Shown: piece after piece, positions 43,456 to 52,430 of the stretch
Layout of the letters: each line of letters opens with the position of its first letter
Position numbering within the stretch: the first letter of the stretch is position 1
Origin: Desulfohalovibrio reitneri
GTDB lineage: Bacteria > Desulfobacterota > Desulfovibrionia > Desulfovibrionales > Desulfovibrionaceae
Length of the DNA stretch: 64,000 bases
Assembly (NCBI RefSeq): GCF_000711295.1
Contig: NZ_JOMJ01000003.1
Coordinates: forward strand, 1,871,501-1,935,500
Direction of reading: 5' to 3'
The notes under the pieces: generated by a model
Seen by the model: only the letters and a program-made list of their open reading frames with translations
What the model was told of the DNA's origin: nothing
The model's database searches: none
Translations under genes and position numbers: made by a program

Positions 43456-44814
43456 TCATTCGCCCTGGCCGTTCTCCTGCCGCTTGAGCTTGCGCCACAG
43501 CGAGGCCCTGTTGATGCCGAGTATTTTGGCCGCTTCGGTCTTCTTGCCGTCCACCGCGCCCAGCACCCGCTGGATGTAGCGCCGCTCCATCTCCGCCAGG
43601 GAGGGCATGGCCTCGGGCGAGTCCGGCACCTCAAGGCAGGAGGGCTGGTCGCGCAGGGAGCGTGGCAGGTGGTCCAGGGTGATGGTGGGGCCGTCGCAGA
43701 GGATGATGGCCCGCTCCAGCAGGTTCTCCAGCTCGCGCACGTTGCCCGGAAAAGGGTGGGAGAGCAGTGCGCCCATGACCTCGTCCGAGACGCGCTCCAC
43801 GTTTTTGCCGAACTCCGCGCCGTACTTGTCCAGGAAATAGCGCACGAACAAGGGGATGTCGTCGCGCCGCTCCCGCAGAGGGGGAATGCGCAGGGTGAAG
43901 ACGTTGAGGCGGTAGTACAGGTCCTCGCGGAAGGAGCCGGATTCGGCGTCCGCAGCCAGGTCGCGGTTGGTGGCCGCCAGCACCCGCACGTCCATGGGGA
44001 TCTCCTCGGTGCCGCCCACGCGGATGAAGGCGCGTTCCTGCAGTACGCGCAAAAGCTGCACCTGCATGGAGGGAGAGGTGTCGCCGATCTCGTCCAGCAT
44101 GAGGGTGCCGCCCTCGGCCGCCTCGAACAGCCCCTTGCGTGTGTGGCTGGCTCCGGTGAAGGCCTCCCGCTCGTGGCCGAACAGCTCGTTGGAGAGCAGT
44201 TCCTCGGACAGCGCGCCACAGTTCACCGCCAGGAATTTGCGGTCGGCGCGGGGGCTCATCTGATGGATCATGCGCGCCACCAGTTCCTTGCCCGCGCCTG
44301 TCTCGCCGGTGATGAGCACGGTGCAGTCCAGGGGGGCCACCCGCCGCATGGACTTTTTCAGCCGCTGGATGGCCGGGGAGCGGCCGATGAGCTTGGGGCC
44401 GGTGCGGCTGCCAAGCATTTCCCGCAGTTCGTTGACCTCGATGGTCAGCATGCGCTTTTCCATGGCCTTCTGGGCCAGGGCGGCCATTTCCTCCGCCTTG
44501 AAGGGCTTGGAAAGGTAGTGGAAGGCTCCGTGCTTGATGGCCGTGACCGCCTCGCTCACCGAGGGGTCGCCGGTGACGATGATGACCTCCACGTCCGGCC
44601 GGATGGCCTTGACCCGGGTCATGGCCTCCACCTCGTCGGTGGCCGGGTCGCGCGTGTTGATGAGGACCAGGTCGAACTCGTCCCGCTCCAGGCGCGACAA
44701 GGTCCGGTTCAACTCCAGCTCCATGTCCACCTGGTGTCCAAGCGAGGTCAGGACCTCGATGAGCCGCTCCAGGCAGACCGGGTCGTCATCATAGATGAGG
44801 ATGCGGCCTTGCAT
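43456..44814 (-). CDS. NtrC-type sigma-54 activator with atypical receiver
   Basis: A 452-residue activator. Receiver (1-115): acidic pocket YDDDP, Thr in VTGDPS and Lys in YLSKPF are kept, but the phospho-acceptor position reads LINTRDP, with Asn for Asp. AAA+ domain: Walker A GETGAGKELVA, loop EAFTGA (usual GAFTGA), Walker B GGTLMLDEIGD. Fis-type helix-turn-helix: AAKILGINRASLWRKLKR. It probably works without aspartyl phosphorylation, perhaps through a ligand or partner. It is 45 bases downstream of the LuxR-type gene and divergent in role from, but codirectional with, the module 2 kinase-like gene it likely controls. Confidence 0.92.
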   Translation of the reverse strand: MQGRILIYDDDPVCLERLIEVLTSLGHQVDMELELNRTLSRLERDEFDLVLINTRDPATDEVEAMTRVKAIRPDVEVIIVTGDPSVSEAVTAIKHGAFHYLSKPFKAEEMAALAQKAMEKRMLTIEVNELREMLGSRTGPKLIGRSPAIQRLKKSMRRVAPLDCTVLITGETGAGKELVARMIHQMSPRADRKFLAVNCGALSEELLSNELFGHEREAFTGASHTRKGLFEAAEGGTLMLDEIGDTSPSMQVQLLRVLQERAFIRVGGTEEIPMDVRVLAATNRDLAADAESGSFREDLYYRLNVFTLRIPPLRERRDDIPLFVRYFLDKYGAEFGKNVERVSDEVMGALLSHPFPGNVRELENLLERAIILCDGPTITLDHLPRSLRDQPSCLEVPDSPEAMPSLAEMERRYIQRVLGAVDGKKTEAAKILGINRASLWRKLKRQENGQGE

Positions 44815-44859
44815 CCGGGCAAAGTACGACCGGAATCCGCTTTTGGGAAGGGATGCGGC

Positions 44860-45588
44860 TCAGGGAATGGGAGGGATTGTCTTGAGGAAGGCGCACAACG
44901 AGGTGGGCGTGCCCCGCAGGCCCAGCTTGCGGCGGATGGAGCGGCGGTGGGTCTGGATGGTGTCGAAGGTTACGCCCAGTTCGCGCGCGGCTTCGCGGCT
45001 GCTGGCCCCGCCCTGCACCAGGCGGCAGACGTCGATTTCCGCCGGGGTGAGGCAGAGAAGCCGCGCGTCCAGGGAGGTGGAGCCGCCCTGGGCCAGCCCC
45101 AGCAGGCTGTCGGTCAGGGCGCGCCGGTAGCCCGCCCGGCGGGAGCGGTCCGGCTCGTCCACGATGCGGCGGATGACCGGCAGCACCTCCCGCTCCACCC
45201 TGCCGGCCAGGTCGCGGCGGAAATCGCGCTCCGCCTCGCCCGTGGCCGAGAGCACGTTGCGCAGGGTGACTTCCATGTCCTCGGCCCGGCCGCGCTGCTC
45301 GGCCAGCTCGTCCTCCAGCCGCAGCCGCTCGCTGCGGTCGCGCACAAGAAGATGGAAGGAGTCGGACCGCTCCAGGTCCAGCCGCGAGGCCGCGGCTCTG
45401 GCGGAAAAGGAACCGTCAGGGCCAAGACCCTCCAGATCCAGGGCGGTGCGCTCCCCGGGCTGAAGCCGATGCAGCCGCCCGGCGGCCTCGTCCGCGCCCT
45501 CGGCCAGCAGGTCGCGCAGATTCAGGCCGCGCAGGGAGGGGGCCTTGCCCCGGAAGAGGCGGCGGGCGGACCGGTTGGCGGCAACCAC
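44860..45588 (-). CDS. LuxR-type regulator, C-terminal part (frame-broken gene)
   Basis: This frame carries a PAS-like core starting just upstream (HAAEAILLLDADLTVVAANR), a coiled linker (LRLEDELAEQRGRAEDMEVT) and a GerE helix-turn-helix at the end (LTPAEIDVCRLVQGGASSRE, then TFDTIQTHRRSIRRKLGL). The ATG at 45588 is internal to the PAS fold. The natural protein must start further upstream, where two single-base frame breaks occur (45711-45715 and 45898-45902). It may regulate the adjacent sigma-54 module, which lies 45 bases downstream. Confidence 0.75.
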   Translation of the reverse strand: MVAANRSARRLFRGKAPSLRGLNLRDLLAEGADEAAGRLHRLQPGERTALDLEGLGPDGSFSARAAASRLDLERSDSFHLLVRDRSERLRLEDELAEQRGRAEDMEVTLRNVLSATGEAERDFRRDLAGRVEREVLPVIRRIVDEPDRSRRAGYRRALTDSLLGLAQGGSTSLDARLLCLTPAEIDVCRLVQGGASSREAARELGVTFDTIQTHRRSIRRKLGLRGTPTSLCAFLKTIPPIP

Positions 45589-45590
45589 GG

Positions 45591-46060
45591 TCAGGTCGGC
45601 GTCCAGCAGCAGGATGGCCTCGGCCGCGTGGCGGAACAGGGAGAGGTAGAGGCGTTCGGACTCGCCCAGGGCCTGGTCCGGGTCCTCGAAGGCCTCGGGC
45701 CGCTCGGCCAGGGGGCGGCCCGCACCAGGGCCAGTTCCACCGCGTCCGCCCGCCGCCGCAGTTCCCGCAGGGCGGCGGGGTCGCCGTCCAGGGCGTCCTC
45801 AAGGCAGGCCAGCAATGCCTTGGCCGTGGCCAGCCGTTCCTCCGGCCCGCCCGGTTCGGCCACCCGCGCCAGCCCGGCCCGCGCCGCCGTGGGGTCCGGG
45901 GGCCGGAGGGGCCGAACAGGGTCGCCAGGGCCTGGCCCAGTTCCTCCGCGCCCACGGCCAGGGCCTCGATCCCTTGGGCGTCGGCCCGGGCGCGCCATGT
46001 TTCCAGCAGCCGCTCCGGCCCGGCCAGCAGATCGTCCAGTTCCCGCGTCATGGCGGGCAT
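45591..46060 (-). pseudogene. LuxR-type regulator, N-terminal part in two other frames
   Basis: The first 60 codons from the ATG at 46060 (MPAMTRELDDLLAGPERLLE, then AEELGQALATLFGPSG) are in one frame. The next stretch (PEERLATAKALLACLEDALD, RELRRRADAVELALVRAA) is in a second. The PAS part continues in a third. One extra base in the G5 runs at 45898-45902 and 45711-45715 (plus strand) restores a single frame of about 400 codons. AGAGG five bases before the ATG supports the start. It is either a decayed gene or two sequencing errors. Confidence 0.7.
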
Positions 46061-46150
46061 CCTAGCCTCTCAAGGTCCGGACAACAACACGGGCGCTCCC
46101 ATAAACCAGGATGCGCGGATTGATGGAAAAGGGCGTCATGGAGCGGCGTC

Positions 46151-46384
46151 TCATTGTGCCACGTTGGGGATGAGGGTCTCGCAGCGGGGGCAGTAGGTGG
46201 CCATCTCCTCCTGCAGGCCCGCCTCGTCCAGCCCTTTGCGGATGTCCTCGGGGTAGTCGCCCCTGCGGACGCGCCCGGAGCACAGGGGCATGCGGCAGCT
46301 GGGGCACTGGTGCATGTGGATGAATACCATCACCCCCTGGTGGTGAAAGAATCTGGCGGCGTTGCCGCAGATGGCGCAGCGCAT
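46151..46384 (-). CDS. small zinc-ribbon protein
   Basis: A 77-residue protein with zinc-type cysteine pairs: CAICGN at the start, CPSCRMPLC in the middle and CPRC near the end, plus a His-rich stretch FFHHQGVMVFIHMHQ. A GAGGAGG site precedes the ATG. It lies between metK and the LuxR-type gene, all leftward. No family is recognised. A metal-binding or RNA/DNA-binding adaptor is plausible. Confidence 0.78.
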   Translation of the reverse strand: MRCAICGNAARFFHHQGVMVFIHMHQCPSCRMPLCSGRVRRGDYPEDIRKGLDEAGLQEEMATYCPRCETLIPNVAQ

Positions 46385-46457
46385 GTCCGCCCCTCCTCGT
46401 GGCGATTCTGGCAGGCTACGCCGGGAGGAATCCCGGCGGAAATGATATTTCCCCACG

Positions 46458-46485
46458 AAAAAAGGCCCCCGCCTGGGCGGGGGCC
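46458..46485 (-). terminator. rho-independent terminator of metK
   Basis: GGCCCCCGCC with GGCGGGGGCC, a TG loop, and a TTTTTT run on the minus strand, 30 bases after the metK stop. Confidence 0.92.
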
Positions 46486-46515
46486 TCGGGTGTGGTCAGA
46501 TTGTTCGGGCCGGGG

Positions 46516-47685
46516 CTAGATCTTGCAGGCGGTGCGCAGGTCGGCGGTCGCGTCCTTCTTCTCCCAGGTGAACTCGGGCAGCTCGCGGCCGAAGTGGCCG
46601 TAGTTGGTGGTCAGGCGGTAGATGGGCCGCTTGAGCTTGAGCCGCTCGGTGATGAAGTAGGGGCGCAGGTCGAAGACCTCGCGGATGGCCTTGGTCAGGG
46701 TCTCGTCGGACACCTGGCCGGTGCCGTAGGTTGTGGCCAGCACGGACACGGGATCGGCCACGCCGATGCAGTAGGCGATCTGCACTTGGCACTTCTCGGC
46801 CAGCCCGGCGGCCACGATGTTCTTGGCGATGTAGCGGGCCATGTAAGCGGCCGAGCGGTCCACCTTGGAGGGGTCCTTGCCGGAGAAGGCGCCGCCGCCG
46901 TGGGTTCCGGCCCCGCCGTAGGTGTCGTTGATGATCTTGCGCCCGGTCAGGCCGCAGTCGCCCATGGGGCCGCCCACCACGAACCGGCCGGTGGTGTTGA
47001 TGTAGATCTGGGTCTTGTCGTCCATCAGCTCCTTGGGCAGCACGTGCTTGATGACCTCGGCCCGGATGCCGTCGGAGATGTCCTGGTAGGCCACGTTGGC
47101 GGTGTGCTGCGAGGAGATGACCACGTTGTCGATGCGGGATGGCTTGCCGTCCACGTACTCCATGGCCACCTGCGTCTTGCCGTCGGGCCGCAGGAAGGGA
47201 AGGATGCCCTCCTTGCGCACATAGGTCAGCCGCCGCGAGAGCTTGTGCGACCAGTAGATGGGCGAGGGCATGAGGGTATCGGTCTCGTTGCAGGCGAAGC
47301 CGAACATCATGCCCTGGTCGCCCGCGCCCTGTTCCTCGGGGGACTTGCGGTTGACGCCCTGGGCGATGTCCGGGGACTGCTTGTCGATGGTGGAGAGCAC
47401 CGCGCAGGTCTCGTAGTCGAAGCCCATGTCCGAGGAGGTGTAGCCGATGTCCTTGATGGTGGAGCGGACGATGTCCGGGAAATCGGCGTATCCCTCGGAG
47501 GTGATCTCCCCGGCGATGAGGGCCATGCCGGTGGTCACCAGTGTTTCGCAGGCCACGCGGGAATTGGGGTCCTGGTCCAGCAGGGCGTCCAGCACCGCGT
47601 CGGAGATGGTGTCGGCCACCTTGTCCGGGTGGCCCTCGGTCACGGATTCGGAAGTGAAAAGATAGGTGCCGTCACAAGTGATCAT
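46516..47685 (-). CDS. metK: S-adenosylmethionine synthetase
   Basis: Makes S-adenosylmethionine from methionine and ATP. The 389 residues include the motifs [33 protein letters not shown] and [19 protein letters not shown]. The ATG at 47685 has GGAGG six bases upstream. It follows panC after 92 bases with no terminator visible. The 5' region was checked by eye for a SAM riboswitch fold and none was apparent. It feeds the radical SAM enzymes and methyltransferases nearby. Confidence 0.98.
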   Translation of the reverse strand: MITCDGTYLFTSESVTEGHPDKVADTISDAVLDALLDQDPNSRVACETLVTTGMALIAGEITSEGYADFPDIVRSTIKDIGYTSSDMGFDYETCAVLSTIDKQSPDIAQGVNRKSPEEQGAGDQGMMFGFACNETDTLMPSPIYWSHKLSRRLTYVRKEGILPFLRPDGKTQVAMEYVDGKPSRIDNVVISSQHTANVAYQDISDGIRAEVIKHVLPKELMDDKTQIYINTTGRFVVGGPMGDCGLTGRKIINDTYGGAGTHGGGAFSGKDPSKVDRSAAYMARYIAKNIVAAGLAEKCQVQIAYCIGVADPVSVLATTYGTGQVSDETLTKAIREVFDLRPYFITERLKLKRPIYRLTTNYGHFGRELPEFTWEKKDATADLRTACKI

Positions 47686-47777
47686 GATTCCTCCCTGAAG
47701 TGTACTGTACGAACCGCACACCCGCGGGGAGCCCAATCCCGAGGTTGGCGGGCATATTGATCGCGCCCGATATGCTT

Positions 47778-48626
47778 TTACCAACTTACGACGATATTAT
47801 CAATCAGCCTGGCCCGGCCCAGCCTGACAGCCACCGCGGCCACGGCCTCGCCGTCCACCCTCTCCACCGGCCGCATGGTTTCCGGGTCGACAAGCTCCAG
47901 ATAGTCGATCTCCCCGTCCGGCACCTCGCGGGCGTAGAAATCCTCCAGCCCGGCCAGCAGTTCGGCGGCGTCGCGCTCGCCCTCCTCCAGCCTGCGCTTG
48001 AGGTCGAGCAGCCCCCGGTACAGCCCGGGGGCCTGGGCCCGCTCCGCCTGGGTGAGGTAGACGTTGCGCGAGGACATGGCCAGGCCGTCCTCCTCGCGCA
48101 CCGTGGGGTGCCCGGCGATCTCGCAGTCAAGCAGCAGGTCTTTGCCCAGGCGGCGGATGACGGCCAGCTGCTGGCGGTCCTTCTCCCCGAACACGGCCAC
48201 GTGCGGCCGGGCCAGGACCAAAAGCTTGGTCACCACCAGGGCCACCCCGCCGAAGAAATGGGGCCGGGTGCGCGCGCAGAGCCCTTCGGAGACCCCCTCC
48301 ACCGTCACCCGGGTGGACTCGCCCTCGGGGTACATGGCCCCGGGCGGCGGGGCGAAAACGACGTCCGCGCCGTGCTCTCCGGCCAGGGCGGCGTCGCGCT
48401 CCAGGTCGCGGGGGTAGGTCTCGTAGTCCTCTCCAGGGGCGAACTGCGCCGGGTTGACGAAGACGCTCACGGCCACGGCGTCGGCCCGGCGGACCGCCTC
48501 GCCTATCAGGGACAGGTGCCCCTCATGCAGCGCGCCCATGGTCGGCACCAGGCCGACCCGCCTGCCCTCGCACCGGGCCGATTCGCTCCAGGCCCGGAAC
48601 TCGTCCACGTCGGTAATGATACGCAT
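47778..48626 (-). CDS. panC: pantothenate synthetase
   Basis: Joins pantoate and beta-alanine using ATP, the last step to pantothenate. The 282 residues contain the nucleotidyl-transferase motif [40 protein letters not shown] and [13 protein letters not shown]. No ribosome site is obvious before the ATG at 48626. It is upstream of metK. Confidence 0.96.
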   Translation of the reverse strand: MRIITDVDEFRAWSESARCEGRRVGLVPTMGALHEGHLSLIGEAVRRADAVAVSVFVNPAQFAPGEDYETYPRDLERDAALAGEHGADVVFAPPPGAMYPEGESTRVTVEGVSEGLCARTRPHFFGGVALVVTKLLVLARPHVAVFGEKDRQQLAVIRRLGKDLLLDCEIAGHPTVREEDGLAMSSRNVYLTQAERAQAPGLYRGLLDLKRRLEEGERDAAELLAGLEDFYAREVPDGEIDYLELVDPETMRPVERVDGEAVAAVAVRLGRARLIDNIVVSW

Positions 48627-48708
48627 GGGGAATCAGATAGCGCCGGGCGGCGGAGCGTGTCCAGCCCGGGCGTCAGGCCGCGTGGGAAGGATGAGGGGCG
48701 GGAGACGA

Positions 48709-48743
48709 AAAAAAGGGCGTCCGGCCGAGGCCGTCCGCCCTTT
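48709..48743 (-). terminator. rho-independent terminator of the cytochrome gene
   Basis: AAAGGGCG with CGCCCTTT plus an inner CGGCC/GGCCG stem, and TTTTTTT following on the minus strand, 24 bases after the cytochrome stop. Confidence 0.88.
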
Positions 48744-48766
48744 CCTTTCTTTCCCGGGCAGCAGGG

Positions 48767-49159
48767 CTACCCGCGGGGGGAATCGTGGCAGGCGCCCTTG
48801 CAGGAATAGTCCAGGCCCATCTGCCGGTGGCAGCCGACACAGCTCGCCTCGGCGGGAGCGTGCCAGGCGGCGTAGTAGGAACTGGGGTCGTTGGACTGGG
48901 TGTCGTAGTGGCACTCGCGGCAGGACACGATATCCGCCGGGTCGGAACTGGGGGCCATGTGGTGGCAGGTCTGGCAGTCGGCAACCATGGCGTGCAGGTC
49001 ATGGTCGAAATCGGAGCCCTTGATCCAGGTGGTGCGGGGCTTCTCGCCTTCCGGGGTGTCGATGGTGACCATGCCGGGCATCTCGGCGGCCACGACTCCG
49101 GCGGCGAAGAAGCAGACCGCGGCGAGTCCGGCGAGCCAGGCCAACTTCATGTGACGCAT
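48767..49159 (-). CDS. periplasmic tetraheme cytochrome c3-like protein
   Basis: A 130-residue cytochrome with an N-terminal signal peptide (cleavage likely after GVVAA). Four heme-binding motifs are visible: CQTCHH, CRECH, CVGCH and CKGACH. The first three are CxxCH. The last has three residues between the cysteines, where c3 proteins usually have two or four. Axial His candidates include DFDHDLHAM. Such proteins carry electrons from hydrogenases or formate dehydrogenases in sulfate reducers. AAAGGAGG lies eight bases before the ATG. Confidence 0.88.
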   Translation of the reverse strand: MRHMKLAWLAGLAAVCFFAAGVVAAEMPGMVTIDTPEGEKPRTTWIKGSDFDHDLHAMVADCQTCHHMAPSSDPADIVSCRECHYDTQSNDPSSYYAAWHAPAEASCVGCHRQMGLDYSCKGACHDSPRG

Positions 49160-49383
49160 TGTGAGGACCTCCTTTCAACGGGTTGGTGGGAGTACAGGCT
49201 GCATTTGCCTAGCATGAAAACGTCCGCGCCTCAAATATTGCGTGACCGGATGAACGAATTTTTTTCAGTTCCATGTCGAGCTTTCCGTGAGAAGGCGGGG
49301 GGTTCGCTCCGGACCCGGGAAAAGGCGACGGGAAGGGGGCCGGAAAGTCGGCCACGCCGGAATTACATGTTCGGCGAAGGGGT

Positions 49384-49417
49384 GCGGTGGAGAGAAAGGT
49401 TCCTTCCCCTCCACCGC
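49384..49417 (-). terminator. hairpin at the end of the prophage late operon
   Basis: GCGGTGGAG with CTCCACCGC and a second GGAAGG/CCTTTC stem, eight bases after the last phage stop. There is no T tract, so it may be a weak terminator or an RNA end-stabiliser. Confidence 0.5.
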
Positions 49418-49424
49418 GACCAGG

Positions 49425-49841
49425 TCAGGGTGTCCACGGCTCCAGCAGCTCCGGCACCCTCGCCGCCGTGATGTCCTCGCCGGTCATCTCGTCCACGAAC
49501 ACGCCCTGCCCGCCCATGTAAAGCAGTAGGTTCTCGGTTTCGGCCTCGTCCACGTCGATTTCGCTCCAGGCCGTCAGGCTGACCAGCAGGTCGGCCACGG
49601 TGTCGTCGGTGTTGGACAGGGCCACGGCTCGCCGCTTCTCCGGCTTGGTCAGCCGGGCCAGCCAGATGTCCTTGGGAACGGCGTACACTGGCTCCGGCGA
49701 GGGTACCGTCCAGGTCCCGTCGGACTGGGCAGCGTACTCCGGGCCGGGGCGCGGCCCGGCCATCTCCACCGCGCCGGGAGGCCGGGTGAGCGCATACTGC
49801 TCCAGGGACTCCCCGGGAACCGCGTAAATCCGCTTTGCCAT
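49425..49841 (-). CDS. phage tail-fibre-associated protein
   Basis: A 138-residue soluble acidic protein after the tail fibre, whose stop it overlaps by four bases (ATGA). The end (VDEMTGEDITAARVPELLEP) is acidic, and the position at the end of the fibre gene suggests a fibre-assembly chaperone. No known domain is recognised. Confidence 0.65.
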   Translation of the reverse strand: MAKRIYAVPGESLEQYALTRPPGAVEMAGPRPGPEYAAQSDGTWTVPSPEPVYAVPKDIWLARLTKPEKRRAVALSNTDDTVADLLVSLTAWSEIDVDEAETENLLLYMGGQGVFVDEMTGEDITAARVPELLEPWTP

Positions 49842-51892
49842 CAGAACGCCCTCCATACTTTGATGCGGCACGGGGCCGAGGATTCGTTGCCCGCATTCAG
49901 GAACGGGTTGCCGTCGTTCTTGGAACCGCTGTTCAGCGATGAGTCGCCGGTTTGCACGACGATGTTGCCCGCGTAGGGCTGACCCAACACGCCGAACCCG
50001 TTGCCGCTGTTGTAGATGAACCCGCCGTGGCCCCACTCGTCGCCCTCGGGCTTGATTTGCGCCACCGCGTGAATGGGCATGCCGTGTCCGAAGGGGTTCT
50101 CTTCCTCGTGACGCTGATTAGTGCCAATGTTCGCCCCGCCGTTGACCGCGCGCACGGCGAAGGTTCCCGGCGCGTAGCTGTACGTCCCGGTGATGTTGCC
50201 CGAGGAATCAACATCGCAGTAGCCCCCGTACACGCGGGGCACCACCACGTCTGCGGAATCCCGCATCTCCATGCGGACGAGGTCGAAGAAGTCCCCCGAG
50301 CCGAGGATTTCCATCTCGCCGATGTTCAGGACAGAGCCGCCGTTGAGGGCGGTGACGTTGATGCGGACGCACCGCCATTGGCCGGGGGTGGCGAGAGAGA
50401 ACCGCTTCACCTCCTGGCCGGTCCACGTCACGCCGGTTTGCGCGTCAAGCTCCGTCCAGGTGGCCCCGTCATCGCTTCCCTCGAAGGTCCAGGTGTTCGG
50501 CATGGAGCCTGCCTTGCTGGCGGCGGGGCATTGCAGGGTGTAGCCGTCCACGCGGCGGGCCTCGGGGAAAGCCGCCTGGAGCCAGCCGGTGGACACGCCG
50601 TCCTGCGTCACCCAGCGGTCCTGCTCGCCGATGGAGTCGTTAAAGGCCATGTAGGGTTCGTAGTTGCTGTCGTAGACGCTGGACGCGGACAGGGTGATGC
50701 CGTCCTGGCTGTTGGCGGACATGGTGGGAACACGGTCAACGCCAGCGCGGTGGGGGCCGTACTCGGGCCGCATGGTGGTCACGCCAGCCGTCCCATCACC
50801 GTTGATAAAGACGTGGTTCCGCGTGTCATTCGTCAAGGCACTCGCCGGTACGGTCAGCGGTGCGGTCAGCCGCAGGTATCCGTCCAGGGGGCCGTCCTGG
50901 CCGAACCCCTCGGCGAAGGACAGGGCCAGGGGAGCGGAGGCCGACGCCTGGATTTCCAGGTCGCCCGCGTTGTCGGCCAGGAAGTCGGGCAGGCCGTTCG
51001 CATCGGTCGGACAGGTGAGGATGGCTTGCCTTGGTGCCTGGGAGCGGGCCTGGGGGGCCACGACCTTCGCGCCGATGTCCGCCTCGCGCAGGATGGCCGG
51101 GTCGATGTCCTCCTTGCCCGCCAGCAGGGCGTCGGTCTCCGGGGCGGTGTACCGCTCGGCCAGCCCGGCCGCGGCCCGGTCCAGCCCTTGCTGCACCGTG
51201 GCCGCGTCCAGGCCGGAGGCCGCGTCGTCGTAGAGCACGTTGGCGGCGTCGCCCCGGGTGTAGTCCTCGGTCAGCCTGGCCCAGTGGTAGGCGGAGTAGA
51301 CGCCGGGCAGCACCTCCACGTCCTCCCCGGCGCTGGCCAGCCGCTGGGCCAGGTCGCGGGCCGCTTCCGCCGCCTGGCGAGCGTCCAGCGCGCCGGACTC
51401 GGCGGTTTCCGCCCCGCTTCGGGCGGCCTGGGCCGCGTCGCGGGCGGCGGCCACCCCGTCCATGTACTCTCCCGCTTCGGTCAGCCTGCTCCCGGCGCCG
51501 GAGGAGGCGGGGTACTTCAGGCAGCGGGAAAGCTCCTCCATGATCTGCTGGTCCAGCATGCGGGAGCGGTCGAACTCCCGCTCCACCAGCTCGGCGTCGA
51601 AGCCGTCCAGGTTGACCAGGTCCAGGACCTGCACCGGGCTGACCACCCGGCGGATGGTCAGGTGGTCGCCGTCGGCCAGGGGGGCGGGCAGGACCACCTC
51701 CCCGCCGTCCGGGCCGCCGCCGCTGACGGCGTAGTCCGCCTCCAGGGCCAGGGTCGTGTCGCCCGAGCCGTCCGCCGGGCTGCGGACCACCTCCAGGTCG
51801 TCCGGCTGGAAGAAGGGAAAGGGCGCGGGGAAGGAGGCGGCCTGGCCGTCCCCCCGGTAGCGCGCCCGGTTGATGGTGGTGGCGATGGTCAT
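49841..51892 (-). CDS. phage tail fibre with T7-type N-terminus and F5/8 C domain
   Basis: A 683-residue fibre. Residues 1-150 resemble the T7 fibre anchor (YRGDGQAASFPAPFPFFQPD, then DLVNLDGFDAELVEREFDRS). An Ala-rich coiled coil follows (AARDAAQAARSGAETAESG). Around residues 390-540 is a discoidin-type carbohydrate-binding fold (VYDSNYEPYMAFND, GWLQAAFPEARRVDGYTLQC, WTFEGSDDGATWTELDAQ). The glycine- and Asn-rich tip (GFIYNSGNGFGVLGQPYAGN) probably binds the host receptor. It sets host range. Confidence 0.85.
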   Translation of the reverse strand: MTIATTINRARYRGDGQAASFPAPFPFFQPDDLEVVRSPADGSGDTTLALEADYAVSGGGPDGGEVVLPAPLADGDHLTIRRVVSPVQVLDLVNLDGFDAELVEREFDRSRMLDQQIMEELSRCLKYPASSGAGSRLTEAGEYMDGVAAARDAAQAARSGAETAESGALDARQAAEAARDLAQRLASAGEDVEVLPGVYSAYHWARLTEDYTRGDAANVLYDDAASGLDAATVQQGLDRAAAGLAERYTAPETDALLAGKEDIDPAILREADIGAKVVAPQARSQAPRQAILTCPTDANGLPDFLADNAGDLEIQASASAPLALSFAEGFGQDGPLDGYLRLTAPLTVPASALTNDTRNHVFINGDGTAGVTTMRPEYGPHRAGVDRVPTMSANSQDGITLSASSVYDSNYEPYMAFNDSIGEQDRWVTQDGVSTGWLQAAFPEARRVDGYTLQCPAASKAGSMPNTWTFEGSDDGATWTELDAQTGVTWTGQEVKRFSLATPGQWRCVRINVTALNGGSVLNIGEMEILGSGDFFDLVRMEMRDSADVVVPRVYGGYCDVDSSGNITGTYSYAPGTFAVRAVNGGANIGTNQRHEEENPFGHGMPIHAVAQIKPEGDEWGHGGFIYNSGNGFGVLGQPYAGNIVVQTGDSSLNSGSKNDGNPFLNAGNESSAPCRIKVWRAF

Positions 51893-51902
51893 GCGGCGCT
51901 CC

Positions 51903-52430
51903 TTACAGGTTCCACGTGGTGTAGATGTCCCCCAGGTCCGAGAACATGGACCCGGCCCGCTTGAAGAGGGAGGACGCGCCCGGACCGGAGGACGAGGGCT
52001 CGTCCACCGGCTTGGCGCGATGCAGCCCGGCCCGGGAGCGCAGCTCCCAGGCCTCCCGGTCGCCCTTGCGCCGTTCCAGGTCCGCCTTGTCCGCGGCCTG
52101 GGCCGCGGCCTGGGTCATGAGGTCCATGGGCGAGTCGTCCGGAGCCAGCAGGCTGACCCCGGAAGTGGCCAGCCGCGTCCGGGCCGCGCCCTTGTCGCGC
52201 TCGGCCCGCCGCTCGATCTCCCCGGCCCTGCGGTCCGCCTCGCGCTCGGCCCGGATGGCCTTGTTCTCGGCCACCTGGGCGTTGTATTCGTTCATTCGCC
52301 GCTGGTATTCGGCCTGTCGCTCGGCCGCTGTGGTCTGGGTCTCGGCGCCGGTGAAGGATTCGATCAGGCCCGCTCCGGTGGAGAGGGCACCCATCCCGGT
52401 GCCTATGGCGGTCAGTGCCGCTGCCGACAT
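51903..52430 (-). CDS. phage internal virion or DNA-ejection protein (gp14-like)
   Basis: A 175-residue protein with an Ala/Gly-rich hydrophobic N-terminus (ALTAIGTGMGALSTGAGLIE) and a long charged helix (RQAEYQRRMNEYNAQVAENK), the usual build of small podovirus ejection proteins. GGAGG lies seven bases before the ATG. In T7-like phages larger internal proteins usually follow. Here the fibre gene comes next. Confidence 0.65.
   Translation of the reverse strand: MSAAALTAIGTGMGALSTGAGLIESFTGAETQTTAAERQAEYQRRMNEYNAQVAENKAIRAEREADRRAGEIERRAERDKGAARTRLATSGVSLLAPDDSPMDLMTQAAAQAADKADLERRKGDREAWELRSRAGLHRAKPVDEPSSSGPGASSLFKRAGSMFSDLGDIYTTWNL

Noticed and set aside
47686-47777. SAM riboswitch before metK
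   Set aside because: No conserved SAM-I, SAM-II or SAH-type stems or core motifs could be recognised in the 92-base gap.
49160-49424. attL site of the prophage
   Set aside because: No tRNA gene or recognisable core repeat is present, and the right end is outside the window, so no pair can be compared.
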